NCBI GenBank assembly: GCA_011050085.1
Contig: DRGL01000001.1
Coordinates: 1 to 52,486, forward strand
Origin: Pricia antarctica
GTDB taxonomy: Bacteria; Bacteroidota; Bacteroidia; Flavobacteriales; Flavobacteriaceae
DNA: 52,486 bases
Direction: 5' to 3'
Part shown: positions 43,786-52,486 of the stretch, one piece after another
Numbering within the stretch: the stretch's first letter is position 1
How the letters are laid out: each line of letters begins with the position of its first letter
Program-made: the position numbers and the translations under genes
Notes under the pieces: model-generated
The model's database searches: none
Told to the model about the DNA's origin: nothing
What the model saw: only the letters and a program-made list of their open reading frames with translations

Positions 43786-45792
43786 CTAAACGTCTATATT
43801 CGCATATTTGGCATTTTTCTCAATAAACTCACGTCTAGGAGGCACTTCATCGCCCATCAACATACTAAAAACACGATCGGTTTCAGTAGCATTGTCAATG
43901 GTTATTTGTCGTAATGTCCTGAAATCTGGATTCATGGTAGTGTCCCATAATTGTTCCGCGTTCATTTCACCTAGACCTTTGTAACGCTGTACGCTGACAC
44001 CACCGCTATAACTTTCGGCAATTTCATCACGTTCTGCATCGGACCAAGCATAGCGTTTTTTAGCCCCTTTTTTAACTAAATAAAGAGGCGGCGTAGCGAT
44101 ATATACATGCCCTCCTTCGACCAGCTCGCGCATATAACGGAAAAAGAAGGTTAGGATTAGCGTCTCGATATGACTACCATCAACATCGGCATCACACATT
44201 ATGACTACCTTGTGATAGCGAAGCTTTTCTAGGTTTAGTGCCTTACTATCCTCCTCTGTTCCGATGGTAACCCCTAAGGCCGTGTAGATATTCTTAATCT
44301 CCTCATTTTCGAAAACCTTATGAGTCATAGCTTTTTCGACGTTCAATATCTTACCGCGTAGGGGCAGAATAGCTTGAAATTTTCGGTCACGTCCCATTTT
44401 GGCGGTACCGCCTGCCGAATCTCCCTCAACAAGGAATACCTCGCAATTAATAGGATCTTGATCGGAGCAGTCTGACAGTTTGCCCGGAAGCCCACCAATA
44501 CTCATCACGGTCTTTCGCTGCACCATTTCACGGGCCTTGGTAGCCGCATGCCTGGCTTGCGCCGCTAAAATCACTTTTTGGACGATAACTTTGGCATCAT
44601 CGGGATGTTCCTCCAAATAATTGGTCAGCATCTCCGAAACCGCTTGGCTTACCGCGGAAGATACTTCACGGTTTCCCAATTTGGTTTTGGTCTGACCCTC
44701 GAACTGGGGCTCCCCGACTTTTACCGATACGATGGCCGTAAGACCTTCACGAAAATCATCCCCCTGCACCTCGAATTTTAATTTGTCGAGCATGCCCGAG
44801 GCATCTGCGTATTTTTTAAGTGTGGTGGTCAGTCCCCTTCTAAAACCGGAAAGGTGAGTACCACCCTCATGTGTATTGATATTGTTTACATAGGAATGTA
44901 AATTTTCGGTGTAACTATCATTGTAGATCATAGCGACCTCAACGGGAATGTCATTCTTTTCCCCTTCCATGGAAATAACTTCCTTTATCAGCGGATTTCG
45001 GGTAGCATCCAAAAATCGGATAAATTCTTTCAGCCCTTCATCGGAGTAGAAAACTTCGGATACAAATTCACCATCGTCGTCTTTTTGACGCCTGTCGGTT
45101 ATCGATATGGTAACCCCTTTGTTCAAAAAGGAAAGTTCACGCATACGATTGGAAAGCGTCTCGTAACTGTATTCTATGGTTTGTGTGAAAATCTCATTAT
45201 CGGGATGAAACGTAACTTCAGTACCCCTATCGTCGGTTTCGCCCACACTTTTTACCGGGTACATTGCCTTGCCTCTTTCGTACTCCTGCTCCCAGATCGT
45301 ACCATCGCGATAGACGGTAGCTTTAAGCTTATCTGAAAGCGCATTAACTACAGAAACACCGACGCCATGCAACCCACCGGATACTTTATAGGAATCTTTA
45401 TCGAACTTACCTCCAGCACCAATTTTGGTCATAACGACCTCAAGGGCCGAGATACCTTCCTTTTTGTGCATATCTACCGGTATGCCACGTCCATTATCAC
45501 GAGTGGTAATGGAATTATCTTCGTTTATAATGACACTAATGGTATCACAATGCCCACCCATTGCCTCATCGATGGAGTTATCGACAACTTCGTAGACCAA
45601 GTGGTGCAAGCCGCGTACGCCAACATCCCCGATGTACATGGATGGTCGCATCCGCACGTGCTCCATACCCTCAAGGGCTTGGATGCTATCTGCCGAATAC
45701 TCCCTCTTGTTCTCGCCAGTAAGATGCACCATTGGCTTCTTGATCTCCTCTTTTTTGTTCGGTTCTTCCTCGTTGTTCGGTTGTTCGCTCAT
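43786..45792 (-). CDS. gyrB: DNA gyrase subunit B
   Basis: ATPase subunit of the type II topoisomerase that supercoils DNA. ATP-binding GHKL domain: YEVVDNSIDEA, DNGRGIPV, GGLHGVGVSVVNALS. TOPRIM domain: VEGDSAGGTAKMGRDRKFQAI and CDADVDGSHI. The C-terminus ends QRYKGLGEMNAEQLWDTTM and EFIEKNAKYANIDV. At 668 residues it is full length with an acidic N-terminal extension of about 32 residues (EQPNNEEEPNKKEE). Flanked by a promoter element and a terminator. Confidence 0.96.
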   Translation of the reverse strand: MSEQPNNEEEPNKKEEIKKPMVHLTGENKREYSADSIQALEGMEHVRMRPSMYIGDVGVRGLHHLVYEVVDNSIDEAMGGHCDTISVIINEDNSITTRDNGRGIPVDMHKKEGISALEVVMTKIGAGGKFDKDSYKVSGGLHGVGVSVVNALSDKLKATVYRDGTIWEQEYERGKAMYPVKSVGETDDRGTEVTFHPDNEIFTQTIEYSYETLSNRMRELSFLNKGVTISITDRRQKDDDGEFVSEVFYSDEGLKEFIRFLDATRNPLIKEVISMEGEKNDIPVEVAMIYNDSYTENLHSYVNNINTHEGGTHLSGFRRGLTTTLKKYADASGMLDKLKFEVQGDDFREGLTAIVSVKVGEPQFEGQTKTKLGNREVSSAVSQAVSEMLTNYLEEHPDDAKVIVQKVILAAQARHAATKAREMVQRKTVMSIGGLPGKLSDCSDQDPINCEVFLVEGDSAGGTAKMGRDRKFQAILPLRGKILNVEKAMTHKVFENEEIKNIYTALGVTIGTEEDSKALNLEKLRYHKVVIMCDADVDGSHIETLILTFFFRYMRELVEGGHVYIATPPLYLVKKGAKKRYAWSDAERDEIAESYSGGVSVQRYKGLGEMNAEQLWDTTMNPDFRTLRQITIDNATETDRVFSMLMGDEVPPRREFIEKNAKYANIDV

Positions 45793-45833
45793 AAGATTCT
45801 AAGGTTGTTTTAAAACAGAATTTTGCAATCCTG

Positions 45834-45841
45834 CAAATATA
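45834..45841 (-). promoter_or_regulatory. TAnnTTTG -7 element for gyrB
   Basis: Minus-strand TATATTTG, an exact match, 41 nt before the ATG and directly after the asnB terminator hairpin. Confidence 0.6.
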
Positions 45842-45844
45842 CGC

Positions 45845-45869
45845 AAAACCCTATAAAATATAGGGTTTT
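45845..45869 (-). terminator. Hairpin after asnB
   Basis: A perfect 11-bp stem AAAACCCTATA / TATAGGGTTTT with a 3-nt loop. On the minus strand it ends in four Ts and then GCG, so it is a modest terminator for asnB, overlapping the -33 region of gyrB. Confidence 0.65.
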
Positions 45870-45919
45870 GGGATATCGGATAACCTTGAAGTTATCAACA
45901 AAAAATGTGGAAAAGCTTA

Positions 45920-47590
45920 CTACTTCGTATAGGCATCATCATGAACAAAAGCCACTGCCCTTCCCGATGGGTCGTTCATATTTTTGAAGGCTTCGTCCCA
46001 GTCAAGGGCAATTTGGGTACTACAGGCTACCGAAGCTTCCTGTGGTACACACAAGGCGGCGGCATCTGATGGAAAATGCGATTCAAAAATCGAACGGTAG
46101 TAGTACTCTTCTTTAGAGGTCGGGGTCTGTAAGGGATAGCGAAACTTGGCACTTGCCAATTGTTCGTCCGAAACCTCCTCTTTTACTACTTCTTTTAAGG
46201 TGTCTATCCAACTATAGCCAACGCCATCGGAAAACTGTTCTTTTTGGCGCCAAGCCACACTTTTGGGTAGCATATCTTCAAAGGCTTTCCGCACTACCCA
46301 TTTTTCCATACGCTCGCCGTTGATCATCTTGTCTTTTGGGTTGATGCGCATAGCGACATCCATAAATTCCTTATCTAAAAACGGTACACGGCCTTCGATG
46401 CCCCACGCAGCCAATGATTTGTTGGCCCGTAGACAATCGTACATATGCAATTTGCTTAGTTTACGTACCGTCTCTTCATGAAATTCCTTATCGTTGGGTG
46501 CTTTATGGAAATATAGATAACCACCAAATAGTTCATCGGCACCTTCGCCTGAAAGCACCATTTTAATGCCCATTGATTTGATGACCCGTGCCATTAGATA
46601 CATCGGTGTAGAGGCCCTTATCGTGGTGATATCGTAAGTTTCCAAATTGTAGACGACATCCTTTATCGCATCCAATCCTTCCTGAATAGTGAACTTGATT
46701 TCGTGGTGCACCGTGCCAATATGGTCGGCCACTTTTTGAGCGGCGGCAAGGTCGGGAGATCCGTCCAAGCCCACGGAAAAGGAATGCAATTGGGGCCACC
46801 AAGCATCGGTAGTATCACCAGATTCGATTCGTTTCTGTGCATATTTTTTGGCTATGGCCGAGGTCACCGAAGAATCCAATCCACCGGAAAGCAATACGCC
46901 ATACGGAACATCTGACATCAACTGACGGTGTACTGCAGCTTCTAAAGCTTTCTTAATTGCCGCAATATCGGTCTCGTTATTCTTTACCGCATCATACTCC
47001 ATCCAATCCCTTGAATACCATTTTTTAAATTCCCCGTCGCTGCTGTGCATATAGTGACCCGGAGGAAACAGCTGTATTTTGGTACAGGTTCCTTCCAAAG
47101 CCTTTAATTCTGAAGCTACGTAGAAAGTTCCTTGTTTATCCCATCCTATATACAATGGAATGATACCCATGTGATCACGGGCAATGAAATATTCGTCCTT
47201 TTCCGTATCGTAAATGGCAAAACCAAAGATGCCGTTCATTTCGTCCAAGAAATCAGCCCCCTTTTTTTGATATAGGGCAAGAATGACCTCACAGTCCGAT
47301 TCCGTTTGAAAATCATAGTTTCCTTCAAACTGCTTCCGCAATTCTTGATGATTATAAATCTCACCGTTCGCGGCAAGCACTAATTTTTTATCAGGACTGA
47401 ACAAGGGCTGTTTCCCTGAAGCCGGGTCAACAATCGCTAATCGCTCATGGGCCATAATCGCTTTATCTCCGGCATAGATTCCGCTCCAATCCGGACCACG
47501 GTGTCTAACTTTCTTTGACATTTCCAAGAGTTGCGGCCGCAAGACTTCACTACTTTCCTTTATATCGAATGCACATACAATTCCACACAT
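45920..47590 (-). CDS. asnB: Asparagine synthase B, glutamine-hydrolysing
   Basis: Makes asparagine from aspartate, ATP and glutamine. N-terminal glutaminase with catalytic Cys2 (MCGIVCAF), RHRGPDWSG and ANGEIYNH. Synthetase domain with the pyrophosphate loop LLSGGLDSSVTSAIA, and LSGEGADELFGGYLYFHKAP and EGRVPFLDKEF later. At 556 residues it is the standard AsnB form. A hairpin separates it from gyrB. Confidence 0.97.
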   Translation of the reverse strand: MCGIVCAFDIKESSEVLRPQLLEMSKKVRHRGPDWSGIYAGDKAIMAHERLAIVDPASGKQPLFSPDKKLVLAANGEIYNHQELRKQFEGNYDFQTESDCEVILALYQKKGADFLDEMNGIFGFAIYDTEKDEYFIARDHMGIIPLYIGWDKQGTFYVASELKALEGTCTKIQLFPPGHYMHSSDGEFKKWYSRDWMEYDAVKNNETDIAAIKKALEAAVHRQLMSDVPYGVLLSGGLDSSVTSAIAKKYAQKRIESGDTTDAWWPQLHSFSVGLDGSPDLAAAQKVADHIGTVHHEIKFTIQEGLDAIKDVVYNLETYDITTIRASTPMYLMARVIKSMGIKMVLSGEGADELFGGYLYFHKAPNDKEFHEETVRKLSKLHMYDCLRANKSLAAWGIEGRVPFLDKEFMDVAMRINPKDKMINGERMEKWVVRKAFEDMLPKSVAWRQKEQFSDGVGYSWIDTLKEVVKEEVSDEQLASAKFRYPLQTPTSKEEYYYRSIFESHFPSDAAALCVPQEASVACSTQIALDWDEAFKNMNDPSGRAVAFVHDDAYTK

Positions 47591-47893
47591 GACTTAATCT
47601 ATTTATTTAGTATTTTAATTCTGAAGCAAAGATGGTCTTAATGTTTCATATATCAAATCAAGAGGTTTTATTTGGTTGTTAATTATAGTTATAATGAGAA
47701 TATCGATAACAATTTGTAACTATACCTATCTTTTATAAATCTATTTTAGGTTGATTTGTAAGATGGACGAATTTTAACGACTTTTTAATAGAGAAAATGG
47801 CGAAATCCGACTAGATTTAGCTGTAAAATTTTTAATCACTAGTTCCTGATACTTTCCGATTATAAACGGGTCAGGATAAAATCAAACACCATT
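47591..47893. other. AT-rich divergent intergenic region between asnB and the DUF2911 gene
   Basis: 303 bases that must hold both promoters. A CATCTTTG on the minus strand near 47627-47634 is one base from the consensus and could serve asnB. Nothing else was recognised. Confidence 0.45.
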
Positions 47894-48439
47894 ATGAAAA
47901 AAGTATGTACAATGGCCTTTATGGCATTAGCAATGGTCTTTTCAAAGGAGGCAGTTGCACAAGAATTTGGCGGACTGGATAAAAGTCCAATGGATATGGC
48001 CGCCTATCCAACCAGTTACAAAGAAGCGGACAAAACGATTCGTATCGTATATAGCCGACCTCAACTTAAAGGGCGAACTATGGCCGAGCTTGCTCCAGAA
48101 GGTAAAGTATGGCGTACAGGAGCCAACGAGGCCACTGAAATTACATTTTATAAGGATGTAAGTTTTGGAGGTAAAGATATTAAAGCGGGTACGTATTCAT
48201 TGTTTACCATACCCGGAAAAGAGGAATGGACGGTTGCCCTTAACAAAAATCTCAATCAGTGGGGTGCTTATAGTTATGATGAAAGTGCCGATGTAGCTCG
48301 CGTTACGGTTCCCAGTAGTACTGACGGGAAGTCTTTGGAAGAATTTTCCATTGCTTTTAAGGATGTAGATGGTGGAGCCCATATGGTAATGGGATGGGAC
48401 AAGACCCGTGTTGCAGTGCCGATTATGATGAAAATGTAA
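47894..48439 (+). CDS. DUF2911 secreted protein
   Basis: Signal peptide ending KEAVAQ, then the DUF2911 pattern: IRIVYSRPQLKGRTM, GKVWRTGANEATEITFYKDV, AGTYSLFTIPGKEEWTVALNK, and WGAYSYDESADVARVTVP. A periplasmic or exported family of about 180 residues found widely in Bacteroidota, function unknown. Confidence 0.92.
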   Translation: MKKVCTMAFMALAMVFSKEAVAQEFGGLDKSPMDMAAYPTSYKEADKTIRIVYSRPQLKGRTMAELAPEGKVWRTGANEATEITFYKDVSFGGKDIKAGTYSLFTIPGKEEWTVALNKNLNQWGAYSYDESADVARVTVPSSTDGKSLEEFSIAFKDVDGGAHMVMGWDKTRVAVPIMMKM

Positions 48440-48461
48440 TTTCCTGAAAGCTTTATAATCG

Positions 48462-48492
48462 AAAAACCGAAGTCAATGGCTTCGGTTTTTTT
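48462..48492. terminator. Bidirectional intrinsic terminator
   Basis: An 11-bp stem AAAAACCGAAG / CTTCGGTTTTT with a 7-nt loop between converging genes. T-runs are present in both directions. Confidence 0.88.
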
Positions 48493-48537
48493 ATGTGTTA
48501 GCGGTATTGAAATATAAGCGAAAGGTTTTAATTCGCT

Positions 48538-50154
48538 TCAACGTGTAAGTCCATTTACAAAGGTTTGCTCTGCCATGACGGTTGGTATCTCTTGTGCGGG
48601 AATCTCCATTATATCCTTATTATAAATCACAAAGTCTGCAAATTTACCGACTTCGATACTTCCTTTTTCATCTTCCTCAAAATTGGAGTAGGCTGCCCAA
48701 ATGGTCATACCTTTCAAAGCTTCCTCGCGAGTTAGGGCATCTTGCATTTGAAATCCTCCTTCGGGAAAACCCTCCACATCTTGCCTAGTCACAGCGGCGT
48801 AGAAGGTCAAAAACGGACTCACATCCTCAACCGGAAAATCCGTTCCCAATGCAACTATACCCGATTGGTCTAAAAGTTTCTTAAAAGCATAGGCGCCTTT
48901 CATTCGTTCTTCCCCCAAACGTTCCTCGGCCCAATACATGTCGCTAGTCGCATGGGTCGGCTGCACCGAGGGAATGATATTTTTACCGAAATATTTAAAA
49001 TCGACGGAATCGATCACTTGCGCATGCTCGACTTTCCACCGACGGTCCTCATTATCGTCTAAAACAGTAGTATAGGCCCTGAGTACTACCGCATTGGCTG
49101 AATCTCCAATGGCATGGGTATTCATTTGATATTCGGATATTGCCAATCTTCGGGCCAAATCTTCTACCTCGTCGATTGGGGTGACCATCGCACCATAATG
49201 ACCCCAGGTATCGGAATAGGGTTTTTTGAGGTATGCACCCCTTGAACCCAAGGCACCATCAGCGTATACCTTGACGGATCGGACATTCAAATGGTCGGTT
49301 TTTATTGGACCTTGATAAATATAATGGTCGACATCTTCTGGCGTGTTACTAACCATGGCATATACCCGAATGGATAATTCGCCGGCCTGCTGTAGACTGT
49401 CTATGAGCTCAATAGTAGAGCGATCCAATCCAGCATCATTGACCGTGGTCAGACCGTGGTTCAGGCAAAGGCGTTCGGCATCCTTTAATGCCTCGACCCT
49501 TGTTTCAAGGTCCGGCGCGGGAACTATGGAGTCAATAAGTTGCATCGGATTATCGATAAGTACACCAGTGACTCCCATCGGGCCTTTGACGATTTCACCC
49601 CCTTCAACAGTAGTTGTAAAGTCAATTCCAGCGGCATCAAGAGCTGCCTTATTGACGAGTAAGGCATGGCCATCTATACGACTTAGCGCGACCGGTGTAT
49701 TCGGAAAAAGCGAATCAAGTCGCTCACGTGTCGGATATTCCTTCTCTTCCCAATCGTTCTGGTCCCATCCATCCCCTAAAATAAATTCCTTGGGATTCTC
49801 TCTTTGAAACTGTTCTACACGCTGTAAAACCTCATCAAAACTTTTTGTTCCGGTCAGATTTACAAGTTGTTGGTTTAGTCCCAAACGATAGAAATGGCAA
49901 TGGGCATCAATTAGCCCTGGCGTAATTGTTCGCCCATCGGCATCGACCAAATGATCGGAAGTATATTCGTCACGAATTTCTTCGTTGGTACCTACCGCAA
50001 TAAATTTACCCTTATGGACCGCGAATGCCTGGGCTTTTGAAAAGCCCTCATCAACCGTGTAAACATTAGCGTTTACTATGACCAGATCAACACTTTCTTT
50101 CACATATTCGCAACCACAAAGGAAAAGTAATACTAAGGCTAAGATTTTTTTCAT
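48538..50154 (-). CDS. Amidohydrolase lipoprotein (YtcJ-like)
   Basis: Lipobox LCGC with the lipidated cysteine at 15, then the amidohydrolase composite: N-terminal strands (VDLVIVNANVYTVDEGFSKAQAFAV), metal-binding DAHCHFYRLG, IDGHALLVN, the late metal ligands in HAIGDSANAVVLRAY and VEHAQVIDS, and GTDFPVEDVSPF. The C-terminus closes the small domain (GSIEVGKFADFVIYNKDI). The YtcJ group hydrolyses amide bonds of small substrates that are mostly unknown. It starts 10 nt after the stop of the gene upstream. Confidence 0.92.
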   Translation of the reverse strand: MKKILALVLLFLCGCEYVKESVDLVIVNANVYTVDEGFSKAQAFAVHKGKFIAVGTNEEIRDEYTSDHLVDADGRTITPGLIDAHCHFYRLGLNQQLVNLTGTKSFDEVLQRVEQFQRENPKEFILGDGWDQNDWEEKEYPTRERLDSLFPNTPVALSRIDGHALLVNKAALDAAGIDFTTTVEGGEIVKGPMGVTGVLIDNPMQLIDSIVPAPDLETRVEALKDAERLCLNHGLTTVNDAGLDRSTIELIDSLQQAGELSIRVYAMVSNTPEDVDHYIYQGPIKTDHLNVRSVKVYADGALGSRGAYLKKPYSDTWGHYGAMVTPIDEVEDLARRLAISEYQMNTHAIGDSANAVVLRAYTTVLDDNEDRRWKVEHAQVIDSVDFKYFGKNIIPSVQPTHATSDMYWAEERLGEERMKGAYAFKKLLDQSGIVALGTDFPVEDVSPFLTFYAAVTRQDVEGFPEGGFQMQDALTREEALKGMTIWAAYSNFEEDEKGSIEVGKFADFVIYNKDIMEIPAQEIPTVMAEQTFVNGLTR

Positions 50155-50163
50155 TTCTAGCTG

Positions 50164-50586
50164 TTAGTCCATCGAAATGGTTTTTTTTCCATTGATGGTT
50201 AGGGAACCCTCCGAAGAGGTGCTTTTACCGGTTATCGTATCACCTTTAGCCGTTAGGGCCACGGCTACCTTGCCGCCCTCGACCATAACATCAAAAGTTA
50301 TGGTACTCCCCTTTACCTGAACATTCTCGCCCAATAGTGTACCGCCCCCAATTTGCACTTGAACTTTGTAGCCGTCACCTTCTTTGACGATGACCAGAAG
50401 TCCGTCTTTATAGCCTTCGGGTGCCCCTTCCACCGTGTAGCTCCAACCACCGACAAACTTGTCCGCCAATGCAAGTGTTATATTTTCTTTCGAATCTTGA
50501 GATTTCGCCATGACGGGTGACGCCGCAGGAAGACCAAAAACGAGGGCCAACAGACCTAGCTGTATTCTAATTTTTATTTTTTTCAT
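50164..50586 (-). CDS. Small secreted beta-rich protein of unknown function
   Basis: Signal peptide (LGLLALVFGLPAASPVMA), then about 110 residues of alternating strands: FVGGWSYTVEG, LLVIVKEGDGYKVQVQIGG, STITFDVMVEGGKVAVALTAKGDTITG. Composition and strand pattern suggest a small barrel that could bind a ligand. It lies 9 nt upstream of the amidohydrolase gene and is presumably co-expressed with it. I do not recognise the family. Confidence 0.8.
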   Translation of the reverse strand: MKKIKIRIQLGLLALVFGLPAASPVMAKSQDSKENITLALADKFVGGWSYTVEGAPEGYKDGLLVIVKEGDGYKVQVQIGGGTLLGENVQVKGSTITFDVMVEGGKVAVALTAKGDTITGKSTSSEGSLTINGKKTISMD

Positions 50587-50704
50587 ATTCTGTTACTATT
50601 AAAGTTTCCGTAGTAATTTGTAATGTAAATATACTGGATTCCCAAAGAACTATTATAGGATGATGTCTTCGATGTAATTTAGCTGCTTAATTTGACGACA
50701 GCGG

Positions 50705-51466
50705 CTACTTTTTCGAACGACCAGCGTTAGTCCTTTCCTTAATTTTCACATAAACGAGTTTCTTCCTGCCTTTCGAATCTTCACGCCTTTCGATTTCAAA
50801 ATGGGGAATGGAAGAAAGCAAAGGGGTCAGCTTTGGAAATCCGTAGTTTCGGGAATCGAAATTCGGCTGCTTTTTTTGCATTAAACTGCCTACATCCCCA
50901 AGAAAGGCCCAGCCGTCATCATCGGATACGTCATCAATGGTTGTCGCCATGAAGCGGAGATCTTTGGGCGTAATTTTATCGACATCACTCTTTATTGCAG
51001 TCGGTTCTTTCGAATCGTTGGAAGTTGCACTATCCGGCTTTTTAAGTATCTCGAGATAAATAAACTTATCACAAGCTACGATAAACGGATTCGGGGTTTT
51101 CTTTTCGCCTATACCGTATACCTGCATGCCAGCTTCCCTGAGCCGGGTTGCCAAACGTGTAAAATCGCTATCGCTACTTACAATACAAAAGCCATTGACT
51201 TTTCCCGAATATAGAATATCCATCGCATCTATAATCATGGCAGAATCCGTAGCATTCTTGCCCTGAGTGTAGCCGTATTGCTGAATGGGAGTAATAGCGT
51301 TTTCTAAAAGGATATTTTTCCATTTGCCTAGACGCGGATTTGTCCAATCGCCATAAATGCGCTTGATGGTCGGATTGCCGTATTTGGCAATTTCCTCCAT
51401 CATTTCTTTGACGTAGGCCGAGGGAATATTGTCACCATCTATAAGTACTGCTAGATTTACATCCAT
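50705..51466 (-). CDS. NYN-domain nuclease-like protein with C-terminal LOTUS (OST-HTH) domain
   Basis: The N-terminal 150 residues form a NYN/LabA (PIN-like) domain with the conserved acidic residues: LAVLIDGDNIPSAYV, KNATDSAMIIDAMDILYS and CIVSSDSDFTRLATRLREAGMQVYGIG. The C-terminal part (about 165-245: LRFMATTIDDV..., WAFLGDVGSLMQKKQPNFDSRNYGFPKLTPLLSSIPHFEIERR) matches a LOTUS winged helix that binds RNA, including G-quadruplex RNA in studied cases. Together they suggest an RNA-directed nuclease or RNA-binding regulator. Confidence 0.9.
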   Translation of the reverse strand: MDVNLAVLIDGDNIPSAYVKEMMEEIAKYGNPTIKRIYGDWTNPRLGKWKNILLENAITPIQQYGYTQGKNATDSAMIIDAMDILYSGKVNGFCIVSSDSDFTRLATRLREAGMQVYGIGEKKTPNPFIVACDKFIYLEILKKPDSATSNDSKEPTAIKSDVDKITPKDLRFMATTIDDVSDDDGWAFLGDVGSLMQKKQPNFDSRNYGFPKLTPLLSSIPHFEIERREDSKGRKKLVYVKIKERTNAGRSKK

Positions 51467-51673
51467 TGTGTTGAAAATAGATAAGGGTTCATATGTATAA
51501 AATTTAGTATTTCAAAGTTTTAGCATTGGCTATTAGCGGATTAGTCGCTTAGTATCAGTTGCAAAGTACGGGGAATTTGTTTTGTTACCTTCGTCAATAT
51601 ATAAAAATCCGTTTAGAAGTGTAGCTATATGCTAGAACTTCGCTAAGTTTGATACGAACCTTTTGATACTATT

Positions 51674-52462
51674 ATGAAAAATAACTGTTTTACGTTTTTC
51701 GCGACCCTTATCGGAGCGATGTTAATAAGCCTAACCGGAAATGCCCAAGAGCAAAATAGGCAGTACTACCAGTTGAAAACCTACACCCTACAAAACCAAC
51801 AGCAAGATAGCCTTATGGATGCCTATTTAGAAAATGCCTATCTGCCTGCTTTAAAGCGAACGGGTATCGAGAACGTAGGCGTATTCAAATATCGACCGGA
51901 CAACTTTTTGACGGCCAACAAAATATTCGTACTTATTCCCTTTTCATCCCTAGAACAGTTTGAAACCTTAGAGAGTACTTTAGCACAAGACAAGACCTAT
52001 ATTTCTGCCGGAGCTAGTTATATTGACGCCAAATACGACGAACCGCCTTACGAAAGAATCACATCGACCTTGATGAAAGCCTTTACAGAGATGCCACAGA
52101 TGGAACCTTCGACTGTTGAAGGCTCGCGAAAAGACCGCGTCTACGAGCTAAGAAGTTACGAATCTTCCACAGAAGCTATATATGAGAACAAGGTGGACAT
52201 GTTCAATGCCGGGGGCGAGGTCGAGCTTTTTGAATCTTTAGGCTTTAATGCCGTTTTCTATGCGGAAGTACTTTCAGGGGATCGCATGCCAAACCTCATG
52301 TATATGACCACGTTCAAAAACATGGAAGAGAGGGATGCTCATTGGGAAGCCTTTGGCACAGCTGAAAAATGGGTAAAGCTGAAATCAGAGCCTAAGTACC
52401 AGAACAATGTGAGCACGGCCGATAAGCTGCTACTTTACCCTACGGAGTATTCGGATTACTAA
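51674..52462 (+). CDS. NIPSNAP-family secreted protein
   Basis: Signal peptide (IGAMLISLTGNAQ), then two NIPSNAP-type ferredoxin-like halves: YYQLKTYTLQNQQQDSLMDAYLENAYLPALKRTGIENVGVF in the first, and VYELRSYESSTEAIYENKVDMFNAGGEVELFESLGFNAVFY and MPNLMYMTTFKNMEERDAHWEAF in the second. NIPSNAP proteins bind small molecules and several have no known reaction. A TACCTTCG at 51586-51593 is one base off the promoter consensus. The gene is complete, ending 24 bases before the window edge. Confidence 0.88.
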   Translation: MKNNCFTFFATLIGAMLISLTGNAQEQNRQYYQLKTYTLQNQQQDSLMDAYLENAYLPALKRTGIENVGVFKYRPDNFLTANKIFVLIPFSSLEQFETLESTLAQDKTYISAGASYIDAKYDEPPYERITSTLMKAFTEMPQMEPSTVEGSRKDRVYELRSYESSTEAIYENKVDMFNAGGEVELFESLGFNAVFYAEVLSGDRMPNLMYMTTFKNMEERDAHWEAFGTAEKWVKLKSEPKYQNNVSTADKLLLYPTEYSDY

Positions 52463-52486
52463 TTATAAATTCCACCCTTCGATTCC

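Noticed and set aside
45367-45813. 148-codon plus-strand frame inside gyrB
   Set aside because: It is the antisense of the GyrB ATPase domain; gyrB itself is certain.

Overview
The window is a stretch of chromosome from a member of the Bacteroidota, very probably a marine Flavobacteriaceae (the gene set resembles the Maribacter/Zobellia group, but the genus is inference). Evidence: two proteins with type B type IX secretion (gliding-motility-type) C-terminal domains, a fused SecDF, DUF4293, DUF1599 and DUF2911 proteins, a 256-residue glutamate 5-kinase without a PUA domain, a ProS of the archaeal-like type without an editing insertion, and many exact copies of the Bacteroidota promoter element TAnnTTTG just upstream of gene starts. 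No rRNA, CRISPR array, prophage, transposase or complete mobile element was seen. Most of the window is core housekeeping DNA.

Layout. 1-410: a 169-bp tandem repeat (two full copies and a partial third), each full copy ending in a terminator-like hairpin. 0.4-2.7 kb: secreted GHL10-type glycosidase-like protein and a secreted CBM9-like protein, overlapping. 3.5-7.4 kb (minus): clpS, prmA, tpiA, a DoxX/MauE-like membrane protein with a thiol-redox-like tail, and a DUF1599 protein. 7.5-9.3 kb (plus): folP and the c-di-AMP synthase gene cdaA, meeting an ABC exporter tail to tail. 11-15 kb: truA, a YfcE-type phosphodiesterase, a 42-residue small-protein gene, a glucose-1-dehydrogenase-like SDR and a DUF4293 protein. 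15.1-18.6 kb (plus): rho with a long low-complexity insert, then an unknown lipoprotein and a polytopic membrane protein. 18.9-21.8 kb: proC-proB-proA. 21.9-24.1 kb (minus): rpsT, two identical tRNA-Glu genes and proS.

24.2-31 kb is the cell-envelope part: a Gly/Tyr/Trp- then Ser/Arg-rich lipoprotein, a FadL-type outer-membrane barrel and two paralogous type IX cargo proteins. 31-35.3 kb (plus): folE, cysS, yidD, lgt and a DUF192 lipoprotein, followed by a GNAT acetyltransferase and a ModF-like ATPase with a degenerate first half. 37.7-47.6 kb (minus): secDF, a Tat-exported sugar-phosphate isomerase-like protein, mdh, gyrB and asnB, with a small plus-strand lipoprotein between mdh and gyrB. 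47.9-52.5 kb: DUF2911 protein, an amidohydrolase lipoprotein with a small secreted partner, a NYN-LOTUS protein and a NIPSNAP-family secreted protein.

Functional themes are folate/pterin metabolism (folP, folE), proline synthesis (proCBA), translation (prmA, truA, rpsT, tRNA-Glu, proS, cysS), protein export and lipoprotein maturation (secDF, yidD, lgt) and many secreted or lipidated proteins. I found no clear new multi-gene system. The best candidates for something undescribed are the 169-bp repeat array, the 42-residue protein with its own promoter and terminator, a structured leader before folE, and a membrane-protein gene whose reading frame extends upstream of its first ATG with no standard start codon.
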